Below, in pieces: positions 38,585 to 48,296 of a DNA stretch of 64,000 nt (positions are counted from its first letter, which is position 1; the number at the start of each line of letters is the position of its first letter). The translations under genes and the position numbers were made by a program. The notes beneath the pieces were generated by a model. That model was not told where the DNA came from and did no database searches. It worked only from the letters and a program-made list of their open reading frames with translations. The DNA comes from Shewanella kaireitica (lineage in GTDB: Bacteria; Pseudomonadota; Gammaproteobacteria; Enterobacterales; Shewanellaceae), in assembly GCF_023284045.1 (NCBI RefSeq), contig NZ_JAKIKQ010000005.1:1-64000 (forward strand), in the 5' to 3' direction.

Positions 38585-39139
38585 ATGATGTTAAGAGTCG
38601 TGCTATTTTTAATGCTGTTCGGTACTTGGCAATCGATGGCGGCAGAGGCATCACCACTGGTTAATATTGGTAGCGAGTGGCGCTATTACGATGGTTCAAA
38701 AGCTCCAAATTCTCAATGGCATACAGTCGATTTTGACGATAGTAACTGGTCGGTTGGCAAAGCACAGTTTGGCTACGGCGAAGGCGATGAGGTGACTGAA
38801 ACTTCATTCGGTGAGCAGGCGACCGCGAAACCGATAGCACAGTTTTTTCGGCACTACTTTATAGTTGATAGCCTGCCTAGCGAGCCACTAACATTGAACT
38901 TGCTGGTGGACGATGGCGCAATTATCTTTATCAATGGTCAAGAGGCCTATCGGGCCAACTTGCCAGCGCAATACCATGTCAGTGCCCAAGCTACAGGCAC
39001 ATTTATTGAACATGTTTGGTTGTCTGTGCCACTCGATGCAAGGCTAGTGAAACCGGGCAAAAATGTGATAGCCGTTGCTGTGCATCAGCTATCAGCTACT
39101 AGTACCGATATTAGCTTTGATCTCGGGCTATTTTATTAG
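38585..39139 (+). CDS. Secreted beta-sandwich protein, unknown function
   Basis: A protein of about 184 residues with a signal peptide (about residues 1-20) and one domain with the pattern WRYYDGS...WHTVDFDDSNWSVGKAQFGYGEGDE...FRHYF...DDGAIIFINGQEAYRANLP. That pattern is found in galactose-binding-like modules attached to phosphoesterases and glycosidases; here it stands alone. The ATG at 38585 follows GGGAGAGG; a TTG at 38558 is in frame, but the ribosome-binding site lies inside that extension. It ends 8 bp from the convergent CadC-like gene. Confidence 0.65.
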   Translation: MMLRVVLFLMLFGTWQSMAAEASPLVNIGSEWRYYDGSKAPNSQWHTVDFDDSNWSVGKAQFGYGEGDEVTETSFGEQATAKPIAQFFRHYFIVDSLPSEPLTLNLLVDDGAIIFINGQEAYRANLPAQYHVSAQATGTFIEHVWLSVPLDARLVKPGKNVIAVAVHQLSATSTDISFDLGLFY

Positions 39140-39147
39140 CGCTTAAA

Positions 39148-41223
39148 CTAGAGTTGGTTGATCTGCCATATATCCGCTTGTAGCTGTTTTACCTCAGTGG
39201 CTGCAAGGCCGTGGAGTGTGGCTTGAGGGCGATATAGCGGCGACAGTGCTTCAGCATGCTCTGCAGTTATCATTGCAGAGTCTAAGTTTGAGCGCATTAG
39301 CTGTGTTTTTCCTGAAATTTGCTCAATCCAAAGAATTTGTTGCTGATTAACGTCCCAGTTTCTATCTAATCTGCTCGCTGAATTTAGCTTTTGCGGCGTG
39401 GAATGCCAGTCCCAAGACCATAAATCTCTCGTATTAGCATCGATAAAAAGTAGCTTATCCTTGTTTGGGGTTAGCCGCGCTTGAAAAACATCAAACTTAG
39501 CCATGTTAATAATATCGCTACTAGCTATATCGAGGCTTTTTAGTTGCCATTTAATCTGTTTATTATCTCTGTTGAGTTCAGAATAAAGCAGCGTCTGTGC
39601 AGTTTTCCAACCAATACCATTAATAGCACGGGTCGATTGCCAATGGAGCTGGTGTTTTGCGCTAGCAACAGCGTAAATCAATAGCCCATAACGGCCCTGA
39701 TCTTTGACTACTGCGCTAAAGTGGCTACTGTCGGCTGACCAACTAATATCGAAAATCTCACTGAATTCACTGCCCTCAATACGAGTCAGTTGATCGCTAC
39801 TTCTAAACCAGAGGCTCTTTTGCCCTGAGCGATCTGATACAAAGGCAAAATGCTTGGTATCAGGGCTAATATTGGCGGCGTAATCATCGGCATCTGATCG
39901 CGTTAACGCAAAGCGACTTGGTTGGCTGGTAAAATCGTAAATTAGGTTTTGATGACGACGAGTACGTTTTGAAAAAAGACTGCTCGCTTGCTGCGGGTGG
40001 TGGTCAATATCTTGTGCGCCAACCACTTCAGTGGAGCTCCAAGGGGCTATTTCACCACTGAGTGAAAGAGTAAATAGCCCTTTGTTGAGTGAGACTAATA
40101 GCTGCTCGTCGTTAAGCCAGCTGACACCTAAGATGTCGCTAAAATAATGAGACACCTTGTGACTGTTGCCTGCTAAGTCTGAGCTGAAGATAGCATGTTC
40201 CTTGAAGGCAATTTGCCGTTGAAATACTAGTCTGTCACCTGATGGGGAGAAGATTGGTTTAGTGTCGTGGGCACCCGGAATTGCCTCGGTTAGTGTTGTC
40301 GCTTGATGTTTATCTTGATCCCATAATTGGATTGAGTGGTTGCCATTTGGACTGGTCGGTTGGCTGTAAGCGAGCATATTCGCTGTCGGGTGCCAGCTTA
40401 AACCATGACTTATCGCCTCTAGGGGGGTAACGGATTGCGACTGCCGGTTATCGGCAGTAAAAATCTCGATGGCAAACTGTTGGTTAGGCTGCTGCGCAAT
40501 TGCGGCTATACGCTTATCGTTAGGTGAGAATACCGGGTAGGAGTAACTGCTAGTGCTGCCTAGACGTTTTGGGAATGTTTGCGTTTTCTCACGCAGCATC
40601 AATTGATCGACCGCGCCTTGCTTTGCTGCGATATAGACAAATGAATCACCTTGATGCGACTGCGCCGGCATGATGTTTATCGCCTTGTCATGAGTGAGAC
40701 GCTGAATATTAGCTGGCGCCAGCTGTTGCTTATCATGCTGAAGGTAGCGCCAGCCAAAGATAAACACAGAGGCTATCACTAGGTAGGCGAACCATCGCAT
40801 TACGCCGATAACTTGGCGCTCCTCGTTGGCAACTGTCGCTTGGATTAGCGCTGGTTCGTTTTGCAGCGTAGCTTGCTGCTCAGTGGTAAGCGCATTAAGC
40901 ACCGTGACATCAGCAACTAATTTGTAACCCACTTTACGTATGGTGGCGATATATTCAGGGTTACTGGCATTATCTTTAAATAATCGTCTTAAAGAGGACA
41001 TCACTCTGTTGAGAGCATCTTCGGTAACCACTTGCTTGGGCCAGAACTCTTCAAACAACACTTGTCTGCTGACCGTTTCTCCAGGCCTCGATGCAAGGTA
41101 TTGCAACACCATCATTGCTTTAGGTTCTACCAACACCTTTTCATCACCTAGCCACGCTAGATTTCGCTGGCAATCAATTTTCCAAGCGTTAATCGAAAAG
41201 TAATCGGGCAGGTTATCGGTCAT
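39148..41223 (-). CDS. CadC/ToxR-type membrane regulator with TolB-like propeller
   Basis: A 691-residue one-component regulator. Residues 1-115 form an OmpR-type winged helix (VEPKAMMVLQYLASRPGE, ALNRVMSSLRRLF, YIATIRKVGYKLV); a single membrane helix follows near 145-165 (MRWFAYLVIASVFIFGW); the rest is a periplasmic beta-propeller built of PD40/WD40-like repeats (for example PIFSPSGDRLVF, PDTKHFAFVSDRSG). Such proteins sense periplasmic signals and bind DNA from the membrane. It may control the neighbouring collagenase gene, but this is only inferred from adjacency. Confidence 0.82.
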   Translation of the reverse strand: MTDNLPDYFSINAWKIDCQRNLAWLGDEKVLVEPKAMMVLQYLASRPGETVSRQVLFEEFWPKQVVTEDALNRVMSSLRRLFKDNASNPEYIATIRKVGYKLVADVTVLNALTTEQQATLQNEPALIQATVANEERQVIGVMRWFAYLVIASVFIFGWRYLQHDKQQLAPANIQRLTHDKAINIMPAQSHQGDSFVYIAAKQGAVDQLMLREKTQTFPKRLGSTSSYSYPVFSPNDKRIAAIAQQPNQQFAIEIFTADNRQSQSVTPLEAISHGLSWHPTANMLAYSQPTSPNGNHSIQLWDQDKHQATTLTEAIPGAHDTKPIFSPSGDRLVFQRQIAFKEHAIFSSDLAGNSHKVSHYFSDILGVSWLNDEQLLVSLNKGLFTLSLSGEIAPWSSTEVVGAQDIDHHPQQASSLFSKRTRRHQNLIYDFTSQPSRFALTRSDADDYAANISPDTKHFAFVSDRSGQKSLWFRSSDQLTRIEGSEFSEIFDISWSADSSHFSAVVKDQGRYGLLIYAVASAKHQLHWQSTRAINGIGWKTAQTLLYSELNRDNKQIKWQLKSLDIASSDIINMAKFDVFQARLTPNKDKLLFIDANTRDLWSWDWHSTPQKLNSASRLDRNWDVNQQQILWIEQISGKTQLMRSNLDSAMITAEHAEALSPLYRPQATLHGLAATEVKQLQADIWQINQL

Positions 41224-41512
41224 TAGTCTGATTTTTTTGTCGGTTTTATCAGCAGTATAAGGGAGTTAAAGCAAGGGTACTAATAGAAACTAAGCAGCAA
41301 GAGTAATGGTCAAGTTTAACCATAGATACAGTGTTTATTACTACTTTTTTTCATGAATCAATGACAGTGTGCTGTTGTCTTCGAGCTATTTTCAATCAAG
41401 AAAGTGAGTGAAATCGATTTTTCAGCGCTAAAAGCAGGTGTGACGACATTAAAATTGCTGCTTAGCTGTGGTATCTTGAGCGCAATATTATCTATTTGGC
41501 ATTACCTCATAT

Positions 41513-43852
41513 ATGCAAAACATTGCACAGCTTATTGCTGAAGAATTAAACGTCCGTCTTCAGCAAGTTAACGATACGATCACGTTACTGGATGACGGTG
41601 CGACCGTACCGTTTATTGCTCGCTACCGTAAAGAAGCAACGGGTGGACTTGATGATGCGCAGCTGCGTACATTGCACAGTCGTCTTGGTTACTTACGTGA
41701 TCTCAATGAGCGTCGTAACGTAATTTTATCGAGCATCGAAGCCCAGAGTAAGTTAACTCCTGAGCTGAAAGCTGCAATAAATGCCGCTGATAGTAAAACC
41801 CGCTTAGAAGATCTCTACCTGCCTTATAAGCCTAAGCGTCGCACTAAAGGCTTGATCGCTATTGAAGCGGGTATAGAACCATTAGCTGATTTTTTGCTTG
41901 CTAATCGCGGCGTTGATTGCGAAGTAAAAGCGGCGGAGTTTATTAATGCTGCAGCAGGTTTTACCGATAGCAAATCAGTATTAGACGGTGCACGTTTTAT
42001 CTTAATGGAGCGTTTTGCCGAAGATGCTGAGCTACTGCAAAAGATCCGTACTCACGTTAAGCAAAATGCAGTGCTTGAAAGCCGCATGGCTAAAGGTAAA
42101 GAGAAAGAGGGTGCCAAATTTAGAGATTACTTTGAGCATTCAGAAAAGCTAACTAAGGTGCCATCGCATCGGGCCCTCGCTATGCTGCGCGGCCGTAATG
42201 AAGGTATGTTGAGCTTAAGTATCAATGCTGATCCTGCCAAAGAAGCGAAGCAAGCTAGCTACTGTGAGGTGATTATTGCTGAGCACTTCAAGCTGGAACT
42301 GAACAACAGTGCCGTTGATCAATGGTTAAAGACGGTAGTGAGCGCCACTTGGCGAGTCAAAATCGCACTGCAGATGGAAACTGAGTTCTTTGGCCGTATG
42401 CGCGAGAGCGCAGAAGGCGAAGCGATTAATGTATTTGCACGTAACTTGGGCGATCTATTGATGGCTGCACCTGCGGGTGCTAAAGCAACATTGGGGTTAG
42501 ACCCAGGGCTGCGAAGCGGCGTTAAAGTGGCGATTGTTAACAACACGGGCAAGCTAGTAGCGCATACCACCATTTTCCCTCATGCGCCGCAAAAGCAATG
42601 GGATAAGTCAGTTAGAACCTTGGCTAATTTGGCTAAAATGCACAAAGTTGAACTTATTGCGGTTGGTAATGGCACTGCGTCGCGTGAAACAGACAAGTTA
42701 GCCGCGGAATTGATCACTATGGTAAAAGCGGAGCTGCCTAGCTTGACCAAAGTGATGGTCAGTGAGGCGGGCGCATCTGTGTATTCCGCTTCTGAACTTG
42801 CCTCTGAAGAGTTCCCAGATATTGATGTGTCTATTCGCGGTGCGGTATCGATTGCACGCCGTTTACAAGATCCGTTGGCCGAGTTAGTAAAAATTGAACC
42901 TAAAGCGATTGGTGTGGGCCAATATCAACATGATGTTAGCCAAAGCATGCTTTCTACCTCGCTTGAGGCAGTGGTTGAAGATTGTGTGAATGGTGTGGGT
43001 GTTGATGTGAATATGGCATCGGCTGCACTGCTGGCGCAAGTGGCTGGGCTTAATAAAACCTTGGCACGAAATATTGTGACTCACCGTGATGAACAGGGAC
43101 GATTTGCCAACCGTAAGTCATTACTTAAAGTTGCGCGTTTAGGGCCAAAAGCCTATGAGCAAGCAGCTGGATTCTTGCGGATCAGCGATGCGGAAAACCC
43201 ATTAGATGCATCATCTGTTCATCCTGAGGCCTATTCACTGGTTGAGGCTATTGCTAGCGCAAAGCAACAATCAGTTGCCAGCTTAGTCGGTAATAGCGAG
43301 CTGTTAACCAGCATCGATGCTAAAGACTTTATCACCAGTGATTTTGGTCTGCCAACTGTAACCGACATTTTGGCGGAGCTTGATAAGCCAGGACGTGATC
43401 CACGTGGTGAATTTAAGACGGCGACCTTTAAAGAGGGGGTTGAGCAGATAGGTGATCTTAAGCCTGACATGATCTTAGAAGGTGTGGTCACCAATGTGAC
43501 TAATTTTGGCGCCTTTGTTGATGTGGGCGTACATCAAGATGGATTAGTGCATATCTCCTCGATGACAGACAAGTTTATCGATGATCCACACAAAGTGGTT
43601 AAAGCCGGTGACATAGTCAAAGTAAAAGTGATGGAAGTGGATGCTGAAAGGCGTCGTATTGGCCTGAGCATGCGCTTGACGGATAAAGCCGGTGAGGCAC
43701 CGAAAACAGCGCCGCGTCCTTCAAATAATACAGCCAAGCATAAAGGAACGAAACCGCAATCTCAGTCACACAGTAAAGCTAAGCCAAAGCAGCCTGCAAA
43801 TGCAGCGATGGGAAATGCTTTTGCTGATGCGTTTGCCAAACTGAAAAAGTAA
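41513..43852 (+). CDS. tex: Tex family RNA-binding transcription accessory protein
   Basis: A 779-residue protein matching Tex/YhgF along its length: N-terminal helical region starting [16 protein letters not shown], a YqgF/RNase H-like domain ([16 protein letters not shown]), a helix-hairpin-helix pair ([19 protein letters not shown]...), and a C-terminal S1 domain ([26 protein letters not shown]) followed by a basic tail. Role in transcription or RNA handling is known only broadly. In E. coli, the homologue lies close to greB; here a three-gene block separates them. Confidence 0.94.
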   Translation: MQNIAQLIAEELNVRLQQVNDTITLLDDGATVPFIARYRKEATGGLDDAQLRTLHSRLGYLRDLNERRNVILSSIEAQSKLTPELKAAINAADSKTRLEDLYLPYKPKRRTKGLIAIEAGIEPLADFLLANRGVDCEVKAAEFINAAAGFTDSKSVLDGARFILMERFAEDAELLQKIRTHVKQNAVLESRMAKGKEKEGAKFRDYFEHSEKLTKVPSHRALAMLRGRNEGMLSLSINADPAKEAKQASYCEVIIAEHFKLELNNSAVDQWLKTVVSATWRVKIALQMETEFFGRMRESAEGEAINVFARNLGDLLMAAPAGAKATLGLDPGLRSGVKVAIVNNTGKLVAHTTIFPHAPQKQWDKSVRTLANLAKMHKVELIAVGNGTASRETDKLAAELITMVKAELPSLTKVMVSEAGASVYSASELASEEFPDIDVSIRGAVSIARRLQDPLAELVKIEPKAIGVGQYQHDVSQSMLSTSLEAVVEDCVNGVGVDVNMASAALLAQVAGLNKTLARNIVTHRDEQGRFANRKSLLKVARLGPKAYEQAAGFLRISDAENPLDASSVHPEAYSLVEAIASAKQQSVASLVGNSELLTSIDAKDFITSDFGLPTVTDILAELDKPGRDPRGEFKTATFKEGVEQIGDLKPDMILEGVVTNVTNFGAFVDVGVHQDGLVHISSMTDKFIDDPHKVVKAGDIVKVKVMEVDAERRRIGLSMRLTDKAGEAPKTAPRPSNNTAKHKGTKPQSQSHSKAKPKQPANAAMGNAFADAFAKLKK

Positions 43853-44220
43853 CCAATAAATTATCAGTTATAAGCCTCAACAGGTGTGATATCTGTTGGG
43901 GCTTTTTTGTGCTCAATTTATGTCTGCTTTCCTAGTTTTACTATGCTCTTCGCTCATTCACTTACCCCAAAACCGCTAAAATTTTGCTGAGTGAGTAGAT
44001 CTTTATAGCGATAGGTATAGGTTAATGAGGTCAAAAATGTGCGCTATGTTAGTTAAAATGACTGTAACTGAGCGATAACGTTTAAATAGCTTGAATATAA
44101 CCTAGTAAAGGATATGTTATATCCCGCTTTAATTTTGAAACTTATTGGCGACATGGAGGTCTGAACTAATTGGAAAACGCTTCATAGAAAGCGTTAACAA
44201 AATAAATTAGGATTACCATT
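43853..44220. other. Spacer between tex and the LTA-synthase-like gene
   Basis: 368 bp. The tex terminator lies at 43872-43908. Near the downstream gene, an inverted repeat (AACGCTT 44176-44182 with AAGCGTT 44189-44195) could form a hairpin in the leader of the next gene or be an operator. No gene seen. Confidence 0.5.
43872..43908 (+). terminator. Rho-independent terminator after tex
   Basis: A 12-bp stem with one G-T pair (43872-43883 with 43893-43904), 9-base loop and a run of T residues. Confidence 0.85.
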
Positions 44221-46167
44221 TTGACTCGTTCACACACTTTAGGGCCGTTTCGCCCAATTATAATCTTTGCCGCTATTTCATTAGTGATCATTATGCTCAG
44301 TCGATTAGGGCTAGCAATTTGGCAATTTGATCGCGTTGATGTTGCCTCAGGTTGGTCACATCTATTAATTCAAGGCTTACGCGTCGATTTTGCGACTATG
44401 TGTTGGCTTTGGGGCGCCGCGGCTCTCGGTACAGCTATTTTTTCTGGCGAGCATTTGGTTGGTCAGCTTTGGAACAAAATATTACGTGTTTGGCTGACGC
44501 TTGGCTTACTCACTTTAGTCTTCCTTGAAATATCAACACCTTCATTTATTGCTGAATATGGTGTTAGACCTAATAGGTTATATGTCGAATACTTGATTTA
44601 CCCTAAAGAAGTGTTTTCAATGCTTTGGGCGGGTAGAAAGTTTGAATTGATCTTATCTGCGCTCATTAGTGGTGCTGTGATCTTTGGTGGTTGGAAACTG
44701 AGTGGTTACCTAATAAACCAAAAGCAAACATATCCTCGTTGGTATTGGCGTCCAGTATTGGGCGTGTTAGTGATAGTCATTGCGCTTTTAGGTGCGCGTT
44801 CAAGTCTGGGGCATCGTCCACTTAACCCTTCACTTGTTGCTTTTTCGAGTGACCCTCTAGTCAACTCATTAGTGACTAACTCCGCTTACTCTTTGGTGTT
44901 TGCTATAAAGCAAATGGGCAATGAAGCCGATGCTGCCAAGATATACGGCAAACTGCCTAAAGATGAAGTGGTTAATATTATTCGACGTGAAAGCGGTAGA
45001 CCACTCTCTGATTTCTTGTCTAATGATTACCCGAGTATCTCCAGCAACACGGCAAGCTATCAAGGTAAGCCGAAAAACTTGGTCATTATTCTGCAAGAAA
45101 GCCTTGGTGCTCGATTTGTCGGTAATTTAGGCGGGTTACCATTAACACCTAACATTGATGAGCTATCGAAAGAAGCGTGGGCGTTTGAACGCATGTATGC
45201 CACCGGAACTCGTTCTGTTCGTGGTATTGAGGCGGTAGTGACAGGCTTTACTCCTACTCCAGCTCGTTCAGTGGTCAAGCTAGGCCGTAGCCAAACTGGT
45301 TTCTTTACCTTAGCTTCATTGTTAAAGGAGCATGGTTACCGCAATCAGTTTATTTATGGCGGTGAAAGTCATTTCGACAATATGCGCAGCTTTTTCTTAG
45401 GTAATGGCTTTAGTGATATTGTTGATGAATCGGACTACAGCAATCCCAATTTTGTTGGTTCTTGGGGCGCATCTGATGAAGACTTAATGTATCGCGCTAA
45501 CGATGAATTTGAACGACTGCATAAAGAGGGACAACCCTTCTTCAGTTTAGTCTTTAGCTCGAGTAACCACGATCCATTTGAGTTTCCAGATGGCAGAATT
45601 GAACTGTATGAGCAACCAAAGCAAACAGTGAATAATGCGGTCAAATATGCCGATTATGCAGTGGGAGAGTTTTTCAAAAAAGCCAAACAATCAGATTACT
45701 GGAAAGACACTATTTTTGTTGTTGTGGCAGACCATGATAGCCGAGTTGGTGGTGCAGAATTGGTGCCTATTTCTAGATTCCGTATACCGGGTCTTATTTT
45801 GGGTGAGGGCATAGAGCCTAAGCTGGATACCCGTGTCACGAGTCAGATAGACTTGGGACCGACTCTGCTATCTTTGATGGGCGTAAGTGACAACTATCCG
45901 ATGTTAGGGCGTGATTTGACTAAGACTCCTGATGATTGGCCTGGACGTGCATTAATGCAGTACAACAAAAACATGGCTTATCTTCGTGGTGACGATGTGG
46001 TGATTTTGCGCCCTGAAAAGCCAGCAGCAGGCTTTGTTTACGATGTGGATGCTGAAAAGCTTCATCCTAAAACTCAACCCGATGAGATGAAAGAAACGGC
46101 TTTGGGGTGGGCACTATGGGGTAGTATGGCTTACCAGCATGGATTGTATAGCGATAAGAAGTTGTAA
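44221..46167 (+). CDS. LTA synthase family sulfatase-domain protein
   Basis: A 648-residue inner-membrane protein. Five hydrophobic helices fill about residues 10-200, followed by a periplasmic sulfatase-fold domain with E293 (LQESLG), probable nucleophile T330 (YATGTRSVRG), FIYGGESHFDNM and VVADHDSRVGG metal-site motifs. Relatives transfer phosphoglycerol or phosphoethanolamine; the exact substrate in Gram-negative bacteria is unclear. The start is TTG at 44221, in a poor context but with no better in-frame ATG before the first helix. Confidence 0.88.
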   Translation: MTRSHTLGPFRPIIIFAAISLVIIMLSRLGLAIWQFDRVDVASGWSHLLIQGLRVDFATMCWLWGAAALGTAIFSGEHLVGQLWNKILRVWLTLGLLTLVFLEISTPSFIAEYGVRPNRLYVEYLIYPKEVFSMLWAGRKFELILSALISGAVIFGGWKLSGYLINQKQTYPRWYWRPVLGVLVIVIALLGARSSLGHRPLNPSLVAFSSDPLVNSLVTNSAYSLVFAIKQMGNEADAAKIYGKLPKDEVVNIIRRESGRPLSDFLSNDYPSISSNTASYQGKPKNLVIILQESLGARFVGNLGGLPLTPNIDELSKEAWAFERMYATGTRSVRGIEAVVTGFTPTPARSVVKLGRSQTGFFTLASLLKEHGYRNQFIYGGESHFDNMRSFFLGNGFSDIVDESDYSNPNFVGSWGASDEDLMYRANDEFERLHKEGQPFFSLVFSSSNHDPFEFPDGRIELYEQPKQTVNNAVKYADYAVGEFFKKAKQSDYWKDTIFVVVADHDSRVGGAELVPISRFRIPGLILGEGIEPKLDTRVTSQIDLGPTLLSLMGVSDNYPMLGRDLTKTPDDWPGRALMQYNKNMAYLRGDDVVILRPEKPAAGFVYDVDAEKLHPKTQPDEMKETALGWALWGSMAYQHGLYSDKKL

Positions 46168-46169
46168 TC

Positions 46170-46658
46170 TTATACAGTGGTAAGCATATCGGGCTCAGAT
46201 TTTGGCTGAGTCCGAGTCTGATAAAACGCTTCAATATGCGCACCAAAGGCGCGGTAGAACTGTAACGTTTCATTCGGTAAATGTTTACTCTCTGCCGTTG
46301 CTTGCTTCTCTGCGGGCTGATTTGGCAGCTTGATGTCACTGCGCTTTAACGGTGAGCGGTAGCTAAATAACTGCTTTAAGTCCAGTATCGGTGGGCGCTT
46401 TTGTTGCTCCTGCTGAGATTGCTCCTGTTGCGACCCACCCTGCTGCTTGTCCTGCACTGAACCACGCAACTTTGCCTGTGCTTGAGCTTGCTCTGCGGTA
46501 CGTTCATTTTGCGGGTTAAAGGCGCGTTCTTCATGACCTTTACTGGCTTGTGGTGGCGGCAATACCGGTGGACGCTGTTGGTTATCCGTGCGCGCAGAGT
46601 CAGTCGCTACATTAGAGGTAGAGATGGGCACATTAGGATAATTGGTAACAACCAGCAT
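46170..46658 (-). CDS. Disordered Gln/Pro-rich protein of unknown function
   Basis: A protein of about 162 residues with no signal peptide or membrane helix. The middle is very rich in Gln, Glu, Ala and Ser and is probably disordered; the C-terminal 50 residues (ETLQFYRAFGAHIEAFYQTR) could form a helix. An upstream ATG at 46670 is also in frame; 46658 is chosen because GGAA precedes it. It ends 2 bp from the convergent LTA-synthase-like gene. Same strand as bioH and 69 bp after it. No family recognised. Confidence 0.55.
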   Translation of the reverse strand: MLVVTNYPNVPISTSNVATDSARTDNQQRPPVLPPPQASKGHEERAFNPQNERTAEQAQAQAKLRGSVQDKQQGGSQQEQSQQEQQKRPPILDLKQLFSYRSPLKRSDIKLPNQPAEKQATAESKHLPNETLQFYRAFGAHIEAFYQTRTQPKSEPDMLTTV

Positions 46659-46727
46659 AGACAATTCCATTTCAAGTCATGGTTAAATGTTAACCAATAT
46701 CGACCTAATAATAAAGCTGTTTTGCTC

Positions 46728-47513
46728 TTAAGTGTGTTGATTATTTGTACTTTTAAGCCACTCTTCCAGCTTGGTAGCAAACTCATCTGTGTGGCTGATA
46801 AAAGGTGCATGAGAAGCTTTTGCCAGTATAGTGTCTTGAGTATTATCCATCACCGGCATCAGCTTTATGACCCTGCGGGGAACCAGCCCATCAAGCTTGC
46901 CCCATATCCTCAGCCAAGGTTGCTTTATATTCGAAGTTTGCTCTCTCAAATCAACGTCAGCCAGCATCGCTAAGCCTTGCTGTAGTGCCGTAAATTGCGC
47001 TTGTGGTTTGGCTAATACCCATTCTCGTAGCTGTTTAATATCGCCTTTGGCGGTTTGGCTACCCATAGCTTGAATGGCAAGAAAACGTTCGATGGTCTTA
47101 TTGAGGTCTTGCTGTAACTGACTAGCAAACTGCGCCAATACACTTGGCGAGATCCCCGGCCAAGACTCCTCTTCACGCGCCATAAAACAGGGCGATGAGG
47201 CAATGGTGCATAATCTGCTGACATGTTGTGGGTACTTGATTGCCGCTAATGAGGCAATTAACCCACCTAGTGACCAACCGATCCAAATAGCGGGTTGCGG
47301 TACGTTGTCAATGATCGTCGCAAGCCAGTCGTCTATTTCACCATTAACGATTGGGCTATCACCAAAACCGGGCAGATCAACAAAGTGAAACCTATACTCA
47401 GGTAACATGTTAGGCAAAGCGTTAAATACAGCGCTATTCACGCCCCAGCCATGCAGCATCACAACATCGATACCTTGACCGACAGATTTAACATGTAACT
47501 TAGTTTGACTCAC
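46728..47513 (-). CDS. bioH: Pimeloyl-ACP methyl ester carboxylesterase
   Basis: A 261-residue alpha/beta hydrolase matching BioH, which frees pimeloyl-ACP from its methyl ester in biotin synthesis. The oxyanion motif VVMLHGWGVNSAVF, nucleophile S81 in GWSLGGL, the acid in GKLDGLVP and the His in KASHAPFISH are all present. No bio operon genes are adjacent, as in E. coli where bioH stands apart next to a comF/gntX gene; the same divergent pairing is seen here. Confidence 0.93.
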   Translation of the reverse strand: MSQTKLHVKSVGQGIDVVMLHGWGVNSAVFNALPNMLPEYRFHFVDLPGFGDSPIVNGEIDDWLATIIDNVPQPAIWIGWSLGGLIASLAAIKYPQHVSRLCTIASSPCFMAREEESWPGISPSVLAQFASQLQQDLNKTIERFLAIQAMGSQTAKGDIKQLREWVLAKPQAQFTALQQGLAMLADVDLREQTSNIKQPWLRIWGKLDGLVPRRVIKLMPVMDNTQDTILAKASHAPFISHTDEFATKLEEWLKSTNNQHT

Positions 47514-47577
47514 TTTTCGACCCTGTCATTTTGATTAAAATGTATGAAAAAGGAATTTCATTATTGCTCAACCAACC

Positions 47578-48282
47578 TTGCTGCGATGGCTGGCCGCTAT
47601 GTTACCCAATCGCTGCTTAATGTGCCATCAACAGATTTTATCGAATCAAACTGGCATTTGTAGTGTTTGTTTAAACGCCTCTATTTATCACGTTCCTGTT
47701 TGCTTAGGCTGCGGCAAGGAGATGCTTTTGCTGGCCGAATACTGTGGTAGATGTCAGCACAGCTGTAATCTAAAGGTGATCGCGGCTTGTCGCTATCATG
47801 ATGGTTTAGGACATTGGGTGGGGCAGATAAAATATCAGGCTCAGTTTGCGGTCATTGAAGTGATGGTTGATGCGCTTATTTGTCGGTTACGTTTTTTAGT
47901 GGAGCAAGGCTTTATAAAAATGCCACAAGCCGTTATCCCTGTGCCATTACACCCTAAGCGACTAAGAAAAAGAGGTTTTAACCAAGCTTGGTTAATTGCA
48001 AAAACACTGTCGAATAAGTTACAGCTGCCACTGCTTGATGATGTGATTATTCGACAAGCGAACACTTTACCTCAGGCTGGCTTATCTGGCACTTTGCGCC
48101 GAAAAAACCTGCTTGATGCTTTTAGCGTAACTGCTGATATAAGTCAGCAGCGAGTCGCCATCATTGATGATGTCGTCACTACTGGCACTACAGTTTCAGA
48201 AATCTCCAAGCTGTTATCTAAGCAGTATATCGATGCGCAAGTCTGGTGCCTCGCAAGAGCTGAGGCGCCAGGGCTCAATTAA
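47578..48282 (+). CDS. comF: ComF/GntX family phosphoribosyltransferase-like protein
   Basis: A 234-residue protein with an N-terminal double zinc ribbon (CLMCHQ, CSVC, CLGCGKEML, CGRCQHSC) and a type I phosphoribosyltransferase fold (VAIIDDVVTTGTTVSEI). It is related to ComF and E. coli GntX, linked to DNA uptake and use. The TTG at 47578 is the first usual start codon but has no ribosome-binding site near it; AGGA at 47551-47554 fits ATT codons at 47560 or 47563, in frame, which would add five or six residues. Divergent from bioH. Confidence 0.88.
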   Translation: MLRWLAAMLPNRCLMCHQQILSNQTGICSVCLNASIYHVPVCLGCGKEMLLLAEYCGRCQHSCNLKVIAACRYHDGLGHWVGQIKYQAQFAVIEVMVDALICRLRFLVEQGFIKMPQAVIPVPLHPKRLRKRGFNQAWLIAKTLSNKLQLPLLDDVIIRQANTLPQAGLSGTLRRKNLLDAFSVTADISQQRVAIIDDVVTTGTTVSEISKLLSKQYIDAQVWCLARAEAPGLN

Positions 48283-48296
48283 AAGAGTGGCAATGG

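Noticed and set aside
46170..46658. Gln/Glu-rich gene as a spurious frame
   Set aside because: Considered noise from low complexity, but the length, a usable start, and its position directly after bioH and tight convergence with the next gene favour a real gene; kept at moderate confidence.
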